Part shown: positions 43,322-52,620 of the stretch, in pieces
Layout of the letters: every line of letters starts with the position of its first letter
Numbering within the stretch: position 1 is the first letter of the stretch
Assembly (NCBI GenBank): GCA_965214335.1
Contig: CBDCBO010000005.1
Location: 930,001-994,000 of the forward strand
DNA length: 64,000 bases
Direction: 5' to 3'
From: Velthaea sp965214335
Lineage (GTDB): Bacteria; Vulcanimicrobiota; Vulcanimicrobiia; Vulcanimicrobiales; Vulcanimicrobiaceae
The notes under the pieces: generated by a model
What the model saw: the letters and a program-made list of their open reading frames with translations, nothing else
Database searches by the model: none
Told to the model about the DNA's origin: nothing
Translations under genes and position numbers: made by a program

Positions 43322-45696
43322 GCCGGACGCGCGGTCCACTTCCAATCGCGGATCTCGGGCATGTCTTCACCGTGCTCGCGAATATACTGCCGGTGCTCGA
43401 GCAACTTGTCGCGCAGGCGTTGCGCAACGTGGTCGGCGCTCGAACCAAGCCGCGGTACGCGATCGATCGCATCGAGCGCGAGATGGAACCGGTCGATCTC
43501 ATTCTGAACCGTCATGTCGAACGGCGTTGTGGTGGTGCCCTCTTCCTTGTAGCCGTGGACGTGGAAGTTATCGTGGTTGGTGCGCTTGTAGGTTAAGCGA
43601 TGAATGAGCCATGGATAGGCGTGGAACGCGAACACGACGGGCCGGTCGGCGGTAAAGATGCGATCGAATTCCGCATCCGCAATGCCGTGCGGATGCTCGG
43701 TATGCGGGGTCAGCGCCATCAGGTCGACGACGTTGACCACGCGAATTTTCAGGCTCGGGACAGTAGACCGCAGGATGTCGACGGCAGCCAGTGTTTCGAG
43801 TGTCGGAACGTCACCCGCACATGCCATAACGACGTCGGGTTCGCTGCCCTCATCGTTGCTGGCCCAGCGCCAAATGCCCAGCCCTTGCGTACAGTGCGCG
43901 ACTGCCGCGTCCATGGCGAGCCACTGCGGTGAGGGCTGCTTTCCGGCGACGATCACGTTCACATAATTGCGACTGCGCAAGCAGTGATCGGTGACCGAGA
44001 GCAGCGTATTCGCGTCGGGCGGCAAGTAGATGCGCACGACATCGGCCTTCTTATTGGCGACGTGGTCGATGAACCCCGGATCTTGATGGCTAAAGCCGTT
44101 ATGGTCTTGACGCCAAACATGCGAGGTAAGCAAGTAATTGAGCGATGCGATCGGGCGTCGCCACTCGATTCCGCGCGTTACTTTGAGCCACTTGGCATGT
44201 TGGTTGAACATCGAGTCGATGATGTGAATGAAGGCTTCGTAACACGAGAAGAAGCCGTGCCGGCCGGTCAAGAGATAGCCCTCGAGCCAACCCTGACACA
44301 TGTGCTCGCTGAGCACTTCCATGACCCGGCCGTCGGGCGCCACGTGATCGTCGGACGGCAGTATCTCCGCTAGCGACGTGCGATTCGTCGCCTCGAACAG
44401 TGCGCCCAGCCGATTCGAGGCGGTCTCATCCGGTCCGACCACGCGGAATATGGCCGGATTGTCACGCATGATGTCGCGTAAAAACTCGCCCGTAACGCGA
44501 GTGGCCTCGCCGCTGATGCCACCCGGAACCGGAACGTCCAGCGCGTAATTCCGGAAATCGGGCAACCGCAGGTCGCGCAGCAGCAGACCGCCGTTGGCGT
44601 GCGGGTTCGCGCTCATGCGCGCCGCGCCCGTCGGCGCCAGCGCCGCGAGCGGCGCGACGAGCGTTCCACGTTCATCAAACAACGTTTCGGGCCGATAGCT
44701 GCGCAGCCAAGCTTCGAGCTGCTGCAGGTGACCGGCGTTCGTGCGCACCCCGTCGAGCGGAACCTGATGCGCGCGAAACGTACCTTCGATCGCTACGCCG
44801 TCGACGAACTTAGGTCCGGTCCAGCCTTTGGGACTGCGCAGCACGATCATCGGCCACTGCGGGCGTCTGAGAACGCCGCCGCTGCGCGCTTGCGTTTGGA
44901 TGTCACGGATCGTTGCGATTACCGTGTCGAGCGTACGCGCCATGTCGGCGTGCATCGTTGCCGGATCGTCGCCTTCGACAAAGTGCACCGCGTATCCGTA
45001 ACCGGTGAGTAACGCTTGCAATTCGGCCTTCGGTATACGCGCTAAGACGGTCGGTCCGGCGATTTTGTAGCCGTTGAGATGGAGAATCGGGAGTACCGCG
45101 CCGTCGCGCTGCGGATTGAGGAATTTGTTGGAGTGCCAACTCGTTGCTAGTGCGCCGGTCTCAGCTTCTCCGTCACCGATCACGCACGCCGCCAACACGT
45201 CGGGATTATCGAAGACGGCACCGAAGGCGTGCAGGAGCGAATATCCCAACTCGCCGCCTTCGTTGATCGAACCGGGCGTTTCGGGCGCCGCGTGGCTAGG
45301 GATGCCGCCGGGAAACGAAAACTGCCGAAACAAGCGGCGCAGGCCCGCCTCGTCGCGCGATACCTGCGGATAGATTTCGCTATACGTGCCTTCCAGATAG
45401 GTGTTCGCAACCACACCTGGGCCGCCGTGACCGGGGCCGGCAATGAAAATCGCGTTGAGTGCGTCACGCTTGATCGCGCGGTTGAGGTGGGCATACACGA
45501 AATTGAGGCCCGGTGTGGTGCCCCAATGTCCGAGTAATCGCGGCTTGATATGGGCCGGTGTCAACGGCTCCCGTAGGAGCGGGTTGTCGAGCAAGTAGAT
45601 TTGCCCGACGGAAAGATAATTTGCCGCCCGCCAATAGGCGTCCACGAGTTCAAGTTCGGTTGCTGATTGCGGAATTTGCGCGAGGGTGCTGGCCAT
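43318..45696 (-). CDS. xfp: phosphoketolase (xylulose-5-/fructose-6-phosphate)
   Basis: 792-residue thiamine-diphosphate enzyme that phosphorolytically cleaves xylulose-5-phosphate or fructose-6-phosphate to acetyl phosphate and a triose or tetrose phosphate. Landmarks are GHGGPGVV near residue 70, the TPP motif GDGEAETG near 152, and SHVWRQDHNGFSHQDPGF near 533. Length equals the bifid-type family. It starts about 40 bases from the SRPBCC-like gene on the same strand. Paired with ackA it forms a phosphoketolase shunt, a likely sink for pentose and ketose phosphates from the sugar loci upstream. Confidence 0.96.
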   Translation of the reverse strand: MASTLAQIPQSATELELVDAYWRAANYLSVGQIYLLDNPLLREPLTPAHIKPRLLGHWGTTPGLNFVYAHLNRAIKRDALNAIFIAGPGHGGPGVVANTYLEGTYSEIYPQVSRDEAGLRRLFRQFSFPGGIPSHAAPETPGSINEGGELGYSLLHAFGAVFDNPDVLAACVIGDGEAETGALATSWHSNKFLNPQRDGAVLPILHLNGYKIAGPTVLARIPKAELQALLTGYGYAVHFVEGDDPATMHADMARTLDTVIATIRDIQTQARSGGVLRRPQWPMIVLRSPKGWTGPKFVDGVAIEGTFRAHQVPLDGVRTNAGHLQQLEAWLRSYRPETLFDERGTLVAPLAALAPTGAARMSANPHANGGLLLRDLRLPDFRNYALDVPVPGGISGEATRVTGEFLRDIMRDNPAIFRVVGPDETASNRLGALFEATNRTSLAEILPSDDHVAPDGRVMEVLSEHMCQGWLEGYLLTGRHGFFSCYEAFIHIIDSMFNQHAKWLKVTRGIEWRRPIASLNYLLTSHVWRQDHNGFSHQDPGFIDHVANKKADVVRIYLPPDANTLLSVTDHCLRSRNYVNVIVAGKQPSPQWLAMDAAVAHCTQGLGIWRWASNDEGSEPDVVMACAGDVPTLETLAAVDILRSTVPSLKIRVVNVVDLMALTPHTEHPHGIADAEFDRIFTADRPVVFAFHAYPWLIHRLTYKRTNHDNFHVHGYKEEGTTTTPFDMTVQNEIDRFHLALDAIDRVPRLGSSADHVAQRLRDKLLEHRQYIREHGEDMPEIRDWKWTARPA

Positions 45697-45738
45697 GCGG
45701 TCACTCCAAAGACAGCCGGTCGCGGCTGATGTGGCAAG

Positions 45739-46257
45739 TTAGGTGATGGTGTCCCGAGCGTGATTCCGGGCTTCGGATTTGGATGTTTCGGCGGCCGTGA
45801 AATCGGCTTCGATCGAGTCGGCGATGGTCGCGAGCAGATTGCGCGCCGTCGCGGCCGCGATGCGATGTCCGATCGCGGCATCGAAGGCGGCGCCCACGAC
45901 ACCGAGTGGCGGCTCGTACGTACCCGTTAGGACCAAGTAAAACGCATTGTAGTCGTCGGCATTCTCGATCGCGAGGTCACCGTGCAACGTCGGATAGGGA
46001 CCGTTGCGCTCGGGTGCCCAGGTTACGCCGTAGTGCGGCATGATTTGACCGGGGCGGTGTATCGGAACGATGGTTGCGATCGCCGTGCGTTCGAGCCGCA
46101 CGCCGTCACGACTGCCGGGCAAAGCTACGTCGGCGCGTAAGTTCAAGCGGGCCGTGTCGCCGTCGCTGTTACCGCGCGCGCGAAAATAGTGTGTCAGGCG
46201 ACGTGCCGCCTGGTTCACGCTACAGTGAACGAGCGCGCGTTCTGATAGTGTCGTCAT
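45739..46257 (-). CDS. SRPBCC-like protein, paralogue of the 49.4 kb gene
   Basis: 172-residue protein with the alternating strands and a long C-terminal helix of SRPBCC/START-like lipid- or ligand-binding folds. From about residue 90 (YPTLHGDLAIENADDYNAF, GTYEPPLGVVGAAFD, ATARNLLATIADSIEADF) it lines up with the protein at 49416-49886. A longer open frame upstream is a shadow of SCO and is excluded. It is the last gene after SCO and oxidase genes on this strand, 79 bases from SCO. Function unknown; perhaps lipid- or haem-related. Confidence 0.6.
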   Translation of the reverse strand: MTTLSERALVHCSVNQAARRLTHYFRARGNSDGDTARLNLRADVALPGSRDGVRLERTAIATIVPIHRPGQIMPHYGVTWAPERNGPYPTLHGDLAIENADDYNAFYLVLTGTYEPPLGVVGAAFDAAIGHRIAAATARNLLATIADSIEADFTAAETSKSEARNHARDTIT

Positions 46258-46336
46258 CGAAGTGCTGCTTTCAAGGCGGAGGGAGTTGCAAGTTGCAGTG
46301 CCGGAGTTTCGGGCGCCGTTCGGAGGGGCCGCGCGC

Positions 46337-47086
46337 TTAACGAAACGCACGGCCGATCGCGCCGCCGAGCGACGCGAAGAGCACCCCGAAAATACCGAGC
46401 ATCGCCGCGCCGCTGAGCGCGACGCCGCCGCCGCCGCAACGCTCGACTGCGGCCGCGAGCCAGGTCCGTATCCCGATGAAGCCGCCGTTGCCGCCCGGAA
46501 GCGTTGCTTGCGCCGCGGCAAGCAGGTCGGAAGCGGACCACGCGTTGCCGTCGATCGTGCGAGCGATGCGTCCGTCCGGCGCGATGACGATCGCCGCCTC
46601 GGCATGCACGATGCGGCCCGGAGCCGTTGTCGCGGTCGCGATGCCGAGCCGGCTTGCCAATTCGTACACACGCGCGGTTGAACTCGTAGCCAAAGTCCAG
46701 CGTCGCGCATCTTGTCCGAATGCGCGGCCGTAACGGCGTAGCACGGCAGCCGTATCGAAGCGCGGATCGAGCGTGATGCAAACGAGGTGGATCGGCGCGC
46801 TGCCCAGTGCATGTTGTAAGGTCGAAAATTTGGCGCTGACCAGTGGGCACATGCGCGCGTCGGCGCAGCGCGTATAGATGAACGACACGAGCAGCGCTTG
46901 GCCGTGAAAATCGGCCAGACTGAAAGTGTGGCCATCTTGAGCGATCAGCGGAATCGGCGGCACGCCGTCGCCGGCTTCGAGCAACGGAATAAACGGCGCC
47001 GGGGCCGGCGCGGCCGCCGCGGCCCCGCAGGTCGCGCCGGCGAGTAGCGTAACGAGTGCCGGTAGCGCGGCTAGCCGCTTCACCAC
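46337..47086 (-). CDS. SCO1/SenC-type copper chaperone for cytochrome oxidase
   Basis: 249-residue membrane-anchored thioredoxin-fold protein. Signal peptide first, then FSLADFHGQALLVSFIYTRCADARMCPLV with the CuA-loading cysteines spaced C-x5-C near 72-78, and the third ligand His in IVHAEAAIV near 161. The spacing is wider than the classic C-x3-C but known in bacterial SCO relatives. A second hydrophobic helix near the C-terminus (AAMLGIFGVLFASLGGAI) suggests a membrane anchor at both ends. Overlaps subunit I by seven bases, so it is co-expressed with the oxidase it matures. Confidence 0.88.
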   Translation of the reverse strand: MVKRLAALPALVTLLAGATCGAAAAAPAPAPFIPLLEAGDGVPPIPLIAQDGHTFSLADFHGQALLVSFIYTRCADARMCPLVSAKFSTLQHALGSAPIHLVCITLDPRFDTAAVLRRYGRAFGQDARRWTLATSSTARVYELASRLGIATATTAPGRIVHAEAAIVIAPDGRIARTIDGNAWSASDLLAAAQATLPGGNGGFIGIRTWLAAAVERCGGGGVALSGAAMLGIFGVLFASLGGAIGRAFR

Positions 47087-48756
47087 GTGCGTAGTCCGGG
47101 CGCCAGATACGGGTGCACGGCCAGCTGTTGCGCGATCGGTCCGGCGTAGGCCAGCAACGCAACGACGACCGCGATCGTCGCCCAGCGTCCGAGGTTATCC
47201 AACACCGCCGGAGTCGGGCCGGCATTCTCGTCGATCGGCGCAAACGTGACGGGCACCGGCTGCGTCTCCACCGTATCGTTGAAATACGTGCCGGTGGCGA
47301 CGATGATGAACATGAGAATGGCGAGCGCGACGAGCGTGCCTCCGAGCGCGGCGGCAACCATTTCGGGATGCCACGATTGCGCGCCGGCGGCTCCCATGTA
47401 GGTCACGTCGGATGTCCGGCGCGGCGCTCCCAGTAAACCGGCCCAGTGCATCGCCGTCGACATGATCGCCATACCCACGAACCACGTGTATACCGAAGCG
47501 AGCGCGATGCGCGGCGCGAAGAGTTTGCGGCCGCTCAACGCGGGCACCAAACGGTACGACGCACCGATGAACGTGAGTGCGACCGGACCGCCGACGGTGA
47601 TGTGGAAATGCCCTACGATCCACATCGTATTGTGGACGAGCACATCCATCGCGTACGAGTTGTTGACCACGCCGCCGAAGCCGCCGAAGATAAACATGAT
47701 CATGCCGAAGGCCGGTCCCGCAAACGCCGGATCTTTCCAGGGCAGCCAGCGCACGATCCGGCCAAAGCCGCTAACGCCGGCGCGGCGCGCGGCAATCTCG
47801 AATGAGGCGAAGATCGCGAAGGCGGTCATGAATGATGGAATCACCACACCGTAGGTCAGCACGGTGTGCAAAAACTTCCAGCCCGCCGATATGCCCGGAT
47901 CGAGGTACTGATGGTGCAGGCCGACCGGCGTCGAAAGCACCAGCAACGAGATGAACGCAACCCGCGTGAGTGCGTCACTAAACACGGTTCCGCGATACGT
48001 CGTCGGCACGATCGAGTACCAAATCGTATACGCGCCCATGATCCAAAAATAGACCAGCGGGTGGCCGAAATACCAAAACAGCATCCGCGTCAGCGAGACA
48101 TCGACGCCGTGAGTCCAGCCCAGCGACCACGGTATGAGAATACCCATCTCGGCCACGACACCAAGCGTTGCGATGATCCACATGATCATCGTCGTGACCG
48201 CCATGAATGCCGGTAACGGAATGCGCTGCGCGGGGTTGTGGCGCTTGAACCAAGCGACGTTGAGCATGATATCGGCGGCGACGAACCAGGTGCCCGCGAT
48301 GAGCAGCGTTGCGCCGAAGTAGAAGACCGGGCTTGCTTTGAGCGGTGCGTAGAAGGTATACAGAACGCTTGCGCTGCCGTCGACGATCGCAATCGTCGTC
48401 ATGACGGTTCCCACCAGCATGATGCAATAGCCGATCCAATTGAGCCGCACGGAACGAAAGCGCGGAATCGATGTATAGGTGCAATACGTGAACAAACCGA
48501 GGATGAAAAACGTGGTGAACACCAGCGCCATGAGCACGCCGTGCGCGGTGAGCATGCGGTAGTAATCGAACGACGCCGGCATGACGATCCAGTTAGCGCG
48601 CGAGAACCCTTGGAGCAATCCGAAGAGCGCGCCCACGCCGAGCACCAGCGTTGCGGTATAGATATAGGTCAGTACCAGCAGGTGGCCCGCCGCGTCGGAC
48701 AACGCGCGATCGGCTTGGATCGGAAGCGGCGGACGGGGTGCCGTTGCCGTCGTCAC
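47080..48756 (-). CDS. cbaA: ba3-type cytochrome c oxidase subunit I
   Basis: 558-residue haem-copper oxidase subunit of the B family. The low-spin haem His is in LTAHGVLMALV near residue 72, Cu_B ligands in GHPLVYFW near 235 (His-Tyr cross-link) and LHHQY near 285, and haem ligands in GHFHITVGG near 377. The A-family glutamate channel residue is absent, as in ba3 enzymes. GTG 48756 overlaps the subunit II stop by four bases. It is the catalytic subunit that reduces oxygen and pumps protons. The order IIa-II-I-SCO matches Thermus-type ba3 loci. Confidence 0.95.
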   Translation of the reverse strand: MTTATAPRPPLPIQADRALSDAAGHLLVLTYIYTATLVLGVGALFGLLQGFSRANWIVMPASFDYYRMLTAHGVLMALVFTTFFILGLFTYCTYTSIPRFRSVRLNWIGYCIMLVGTVMTTIAIVDGSASVLYTFYAPLKASPVFYFGATLLIAGTWFVAADIMLNVAWFKRHNPAQRIPLPAFMAVTTMIMWIIATLGVVAEMGILIPWSLGWTHGVDVSLTRMLFWYFGHPLVYFWIMGAYTIWYSIVPTTYRGTVFSDALTRVAFISLLVLSTPVGLHHQYLDPGISAGWKFLHTVLTYGVVIPSFMTAFAIFASFEIAARRAGVSGFGRIVRWLPWKDPAFAGPAFGMIMFIFGGFGGVVNNSYAMDVLVHNTMWIVGHFHITVGGPVALTFIGASYRLVPALSGRKLFAPRIALASVYTWFVGMAIMSTAMHWAGLLGAPRRTSDVTYMGAAGAQSWHPEMVAAALGGTLVALAILMFIIVATGTYFNDTVETQPVPVTFAPIDENAGPTPAVLDNLGRWATIAVVVALLAYAGPIAQQLAVHPYLAPGLRTW

Positions 48757-49220
48757 TTGACGATGACCTTGGCCGCCATGAGCGCATGACTCGAACCGCA
48801 ATACTCGTTACACACGAGCAAATACGTCCCGGCCCGGTTAAACGTATGCGCCACCGAACTGACCCAACCGGGCGTTACCATCGTATTGACGCCGGTCTCC
48901 GGAATGCTAAAACCGTGCTCGACATCGCTGCTCGTGACGTAAAACGTAATGCGCGAGCCGGCCGGCACCGTTATGGTCGCCGGTGTAAATGAAAAGATCT
49001 GCGCGACGTAGTACGCTTCGTAGGTCAGTTCGCCGACTTTGCGCAGTCCGGGGCGATCGAACGGCGGCGTCTGCGCAACCTTGGTCGGATCGATCGTTTG
49101 GACGCGACTCGGCGGAACGAAACCATCGACGACAGCTGAGGTCGCGACGACGGCTAAAAAGAATGCGAGCATGACGATGCCCGCGCCGATCCAAATGCGT
49201 TCGTAGCGGTGAATGTGCAT
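48753..49220 (-). CDS. cbaB: ba3-type cytochrome c oxidase subunit II
   Basis: 155-residue CuA subunit with one N-terminal membrane helix (IWIGAGIVMLAFFLAVVATSA) and a cupredoxin domain. CuA ligands are the His in SSDVEHGFS near 102 and CNEYCGSSHALM near 138-149 (two Cys, Glu carbonyl, His, Met). The single helix and length match ba3 subunit II, not the two-helix aa3 form. Its start is one base after the IIa stop. Confidence 0.95.
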   Translation of the reverse strand: MHIHRYERIWIGAGIVMLAFFLAVVATSAVVDGFVPPSRVQTIDPTKVAQTPPFDRPGLRKVGELTYEAYYVAQIFSFTPATITVPAGSRITFYVTSSDVEHGFSIPETGVNTMVTPGWVSSVAHTFNRAGTYLLVCNEYCGSSHALMAAKVIVK

Positions 49221-49221
49221 G

Positions 49222-49338
49222 CTACCAGCGTGCTCGCAGTAAGAAGAACATCGCGATCCAGCCCGCGAGAATGAACCCGCCGATAGAAAAGACGAAGCCG
49301 AGCGTCGCCGGCAGCGGCGCGTCGTCGGACGATTTCAT
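49222..49338 (-). CDS. cbaD: ba3-type oxidase subunit IIa (38 residues)
   Basis: A 38-codon frame from ATG 49338 to TAG 49222, one base before the subunit II ATG. It has a short polar N-terminus (KSSDDAPLP) and one membrane helix (FSIGGFILAGWIAMFFLL) ending RARW. Thermus ba3 oxidase has a 34-residue subunit IIa supplying the missing second helix of subunit II; size, topology and position match exactly. It is too short for ordinary gene callers. Confidence 0.8.
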   Translation of the reverse strand: MKSSDDAPLPATLGFVFSIGGFILAGWIAMFFLLRARW

Positions 49339-49415
49339 GCTCGCAGTTTAGCACGTGCGGCAGCTCGAGCGATGAAGATTGTGACGCCACATCTTCACGC
49401 GTTCTTCACACGGTT

Positions 49416-49886
49416 TTAGGGCACCAGGCGCAGCGCGTAATCGGCGGCGATTTTGTGCTCGAACTCCTCGAGCAGCGCGTCAACGGTCGCGCGTGCGATG
49501 CGGACGCCGACGATCTGATCGAAGGCGATACCGGCGATACCGCCCGGCGGAGCGTAACTGCCCGCGATTTCGAGCGAGCACGTCATTTCCGTCTGCGGCG
49601 TCGCCATGAGGGTTCCGCTGAAGCTTGGTAACGCGCGGTTACCAAGCGGCTCCCACGACAGCATCATCGGACGGCCGTCACCGGCGTATGCGGCGTATGC
49701 AACCTTCACCCGCACGCGCTTTTCAACGGTCAAGCCTTCGACAATGAATGCGGGCAGTGGAAAACGCAACGCGAGATCGGCGCTGCTCGGCTGCGCTCCG
49801 CGATCCAAAAAATACGTATTCATGAATGCGCGAGCGAAGCTGGCCGGCGCTTTAACCGTTACGGAGCGGGTAAGCCGTCGCATCAT
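49416..49886 (-). CDS. SRPBCC-like protein, paralogue of the 45.7 kb gene
   Basis: About 156 residues from the tandem ATGs at 49886/49883, preceded by GAGG; an open frame runs on to 50000 but without family look. TVKAPASFARAFMNTYFLD begins the fold, then LPSFSGTLMATPQTEMTCSLE, GSYAPPGGIAGIAFDQIVG and a long C-terminal helix. From GTL/GDL onward it parallels 45739-46257. It lies just upstream of the oxidase IIa gene on the same strand (77 bases), so both paralogues bracket the oxidase operon. Function unknown. Confidence 0.65.
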   Translation of the reverse strand: MMRRLTRSVTVKAPASFARAFMNTYFLDRGAQPSSADLALRFPLPAFIVEGLTVEKRVRVKVAYAAYAGDGRPMMLSWEPLGNRALPSFSGTLMATPQTEMTCSLEIAGSYAPPGGIAGIAFDQIVGVRIARATVDALLEEFEHKIAADYALRLVP

Positions 49887-50071
49887 GCACCTCGTCGGGC
49901 GTCCATCGAAGCTCAAGCCGGTGTATTCCACGGCTTTGCCGCTGCATTCCCCCAACGCCACGCAAGACCGTTTCACGCGCTGTGTGGATTTTAAGCGCAT
50001 GTTAACCCGGCATCGTTTACAGTCGTTGCGGCGCCGTGTGCGTCAACCTTCGCCAGCAGTAAGGAACGAAC

Positions 50072-51148
50072 GTGAACGACAACCTTCAACGTTTTCCGGC
50101 AGTCGTTACGGCTGCAACCGTCGTCTGCGCGATCTGGGCAGCGAATATCCCGGCACTAGCGACAACGCATCACACCGGAACGGCGGCGGTAACTCCGACC
50201 GCACAATTAGACTTGCCCAAACTGTTTATCCGCGGCTCGAAAACACTCTATAATCCGGACGGACTCGTCGTAACGCCAACCAACGTGTATGTCGCGTGGC
50301 AGGGGCAATCCGACCATCTGCCGGGTCCGAGCACGATCGTCAAGTACGACCGGAGCGGCAAACAGTTAGGATCGGTGGCAATCAATGGGCGATGCGACGG
50401 ACTGCGGCTCAACCCGGCTACCAATCAACTTTGGGCGCTCTTCAACAACGATGGTCAAAACGGCAGCCCCAAGCGTCAGCCGCTGCTGTACACCCTCGAC
50501 GCCAAAACGCTGACAACCAATCTGTATCTGTTTCCGCCGATTCAACCGCACGGCGGCGGCTACGACGACATAGCGTTTATCAACGGGCAAGCGTTCCTAT
50601 CGGCGTCGAGCCCAACGCTCAACGCGCAAGGCATCAACGACAAGCCGATCGTCGTGGCGGCCAGCTTGACGCCCGCCGGTAAAGTGAAGATCGCGCCGAT
50701 CCTGTTCGGAAACGCGAACGGTTATAACGAAAACTCAAAAACATTCGGGCCGCTCAACGTAACGGACCCCGACTCGCTGGCAGTCGACTCGCACAACGAC
50801 CTGGTCCTTGTCGGTGACAACGATCAGGAGCTGATCGTGATCAAAAATCCCGGTCAGATCGGTAGCCAAAAGGTGGCGCGCTACGGCTTCGGCACGCAAT
50901 TCGACGATGTCGCCTGGACGACGGGAACGAGCGGCACGCTCTGGATCGCCGATACCACTCAAAACGCAATTTACACGATCGCCGCGGCGTATCCGGCGGG
51001 AACCGTTTTCGGTGAAGGTCCGGCCGGAATTCCCGTGCAGAGCTTTATCGGGACGATCGATGCGGGCGAAATCGCAACCCCGCTACTGACGCAGCGCGAC
51101 GGCATCTATTCGCCGACATCGCTCGTCTTCGTCCCAACCGGCGGCTAG
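50072..51148 (+). CDS. secreted beta-propeller protein
   Basis: 358 residues from GTG 50072, preceded by AAGGAAC. A signal peptide of about 30 residues ends near PALA-TT. The rest is a series of propeller-like blades: LFIRGSKTLYNPDGLVVTPTNVYVAWQG, STIVKYDRSGKQLGSVAING, VTDPDSLAVDSHNDLVLVGDN and GTSGTLWIADTTQNAIYTI. NHL/SMP-30-like folds of this kind bind ligands or hydrolyse lactones; no catalytic site is evident. Monocistronic; the downstream gene is convergent. Confidence 0.7.
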   Translation: MNDNLQRFPAVVTAATVVCAIWAANIPALATTHHTGTAAVTPTAQLDLPKLFIRGSKTLYNPDGLVVTPTNVYVAWQGQSDHLPGPSTIVKYDRSGKQLGSVAINGRCDGLRLNPATNQLWALFNNDGQNGSPKRQPLLYTLDAKTLTTNLYLFPPIQPHGGGYDDIAFINGQAFLSASSPTLNAQGINDKPIVVAASLTPAGKVKIAPILFGNANGYNENSKTFGPLNVTDPDSLAVDSHNDLVLVGDNDQELIVIKNPGQIGSQKVARYGFGTQFDDVAWTTGTSGTLWIADTTQNAIYTIAAAYPAGTVFGEGPAGIPVQSFIGTIDAGEIATPLLTQRDGIYSPTSLVFVPTGG

Positions 51149-51176
51149 ATACCGACCCCGGCTTCAACAGCGCAGA

Positions 51177-52394
51177 CTAACGCTTATCTTCGCGTAAGGC
51201 TTTGATTCCAGATAAGCCGATCGCGAGTGCGGCGTAGCCGGCGGTGGAGATCAGCATGGCGGTTCGCGTCCCGTAGCGATCGCCGACGATACCGGCGGCA
51301 ATCGAACCCGGCAGCATACCGATAACGACAAGCAATCGGATGACGCCGAAAACACGTCCGACCAAATCTTGGGGGATGATCCGCATGCGCCACGCGACAA
51401 GCGACGTGACGGCATAGATACCGCATGCGCTCGCTAACGTCATCGCCACAATCGCGACCGTCAGCGAGCGCGTCCAAATCGTCGGTGCCCAGCACAGCGC
51501 GTCCAAGAGAAACGCCAGCGTCAACGCGCGGCCGAACGGCCAATGCGTGCGCCCGCTCACGAGCGAGCCAATTACGGTACCGATGGAAATAGCACCGAAA
51601 GCCAACCCGACGAGTTGATCGCTCGCGCCGAACTCGCGCTTCAAATACGGTATGATGACGACGAATCCCATGCTGGCGAAAACATTCATGAGTAATTGCG
51701 CGAGCGTGAGCGCGCGCAGGGCTTGGTCGCGCATGACGAAGCGCCAGCCGATCGCGATGTCGGTGCCGATCTCGCGCAGCGTGGGCAGACCGCTTGGCCG
51801 CTGCGGTCCAAAATCGCGCACCGAAGCAATCGATGCTTGCGACGTCAGATAGGTTAGCGCGTTGAGGGCCAAGGCCGGAAGTGGTCCAACGAGATTGAAC
51901 AGTGCGCCGCCGATCGGCGGTGCGATCAGATTCACACCTTGCTCGGTTGCGAAGAGCGCGGCCACGGCGGATTTCGCGCCGTGCTTGCCCAGCAGAAATG
52001 GGATACTTGGTGCTTGGCAACCCAGAAAAACCGCACCGCAAATCGCCAATAGCCCAACGCCGGTATAGATGAACGATAACGTCAGCGCGTGCAGGCTATA
52101 GGCGATACCGAACAGTGCGACGATGAGGAAGCGAATCGCATCGCACGCGATCATGACCCGCCGGCGTTCGAGCCGGTCGGCGAGCGAACCACCGATGAGG
52201 CTAAAGACGGCGAAGGGAGCCGTTTCGAGAGCGAAGGTCACGCCGACCGAAACCGCCGAGCCGGTCAGCTTGAACACCAGCAACGGGATCGCAATCATGC
52301 GCAGCCCGTCCCCAAGGTAGCTCAAGGCCTGACCAAGATAAAATCGGGTAAAGGCGGGCGACGCGAAAGCGCCGCCGCGGCGCGGGGAATCCAT
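51177..52394 (-). CDS. MFS transporter, EntS-like exporter subfamily
   Basis: 405-residue major-facilitator protein with twelve predicted helices. The inter-helix 2-3 loop reads GGSLADRLERRRVMIACDAIRF near 68, and the N-terminus FTRFYLGQALSYLGDGLRMIAIPLLVF is typical of the MFS_3 group, which exports siderophores and drugs. Ends 28 bases from the convergent propeller gene. No biosynthetic cluster is nearby, so the substrate is open. Confidence 0.88.
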   Translation of the reverse strand: MDSPRRGGAFASPAFTRFYLGQALSYLGDGLRMIAIPLLVFKLTGSAVSVGVTFALETAPFAVFSLIGGSLADRLERRRVMIACDAIRFLIVALFGIAYSLHALTLSFIYTGVGLLAICGAVFLGCQAPSIPFLLGKHGAKSAVAALFATEQGVNLIAPPIGGALFNLVGPLPALALNALTYLTSQASIASVRDFGPQRPSGLPTLREIGTDIAIGWRFVMRDQALRALTLAQLLMNVFASMGFVVIIPYLKREFGASDQLVGLAFGAISIGTVIGSLVSGRTHWPFGRALTLAFLLDALCWAPTIWTRSLTVAIVAMTLASACGIYAVTSLVAWRMRIIPQDLVGRVFGVIRLLVVIGMLPGSIAAGIVGDRYGTRTAMLISTAGYAALAIGLSGIKALREDKR

Positions 52395-52620
52395 GACGAA
52401 ACCTATCTCAACATCCGTTCGGTGCGAAAGCGCCCCAGTTGGGCGCGGGACGGAACGCCGCGAGTTAGAGCATCGTGGGTATCGGCTACGGTGCCGGCTC
52501 GGCCGGTTCCTGGCATGGCCTCCGAGCGACTCCGATGAACGTCCGGAGGGGCTCGACGCGCACTCCCGAATTACGGATCGCTGCGGGTCACCACCATCGG
52601 GCCCGGCGCGGTCGATGCGG

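Noticed and set aside
46257..46935. Extension of the SRPBCC-like frame upstream
   Set aside because: The extra sequence overlaps the SCO gene in another frame and is Arg/Ser-rich; the domain starts at the ATG at 46257.
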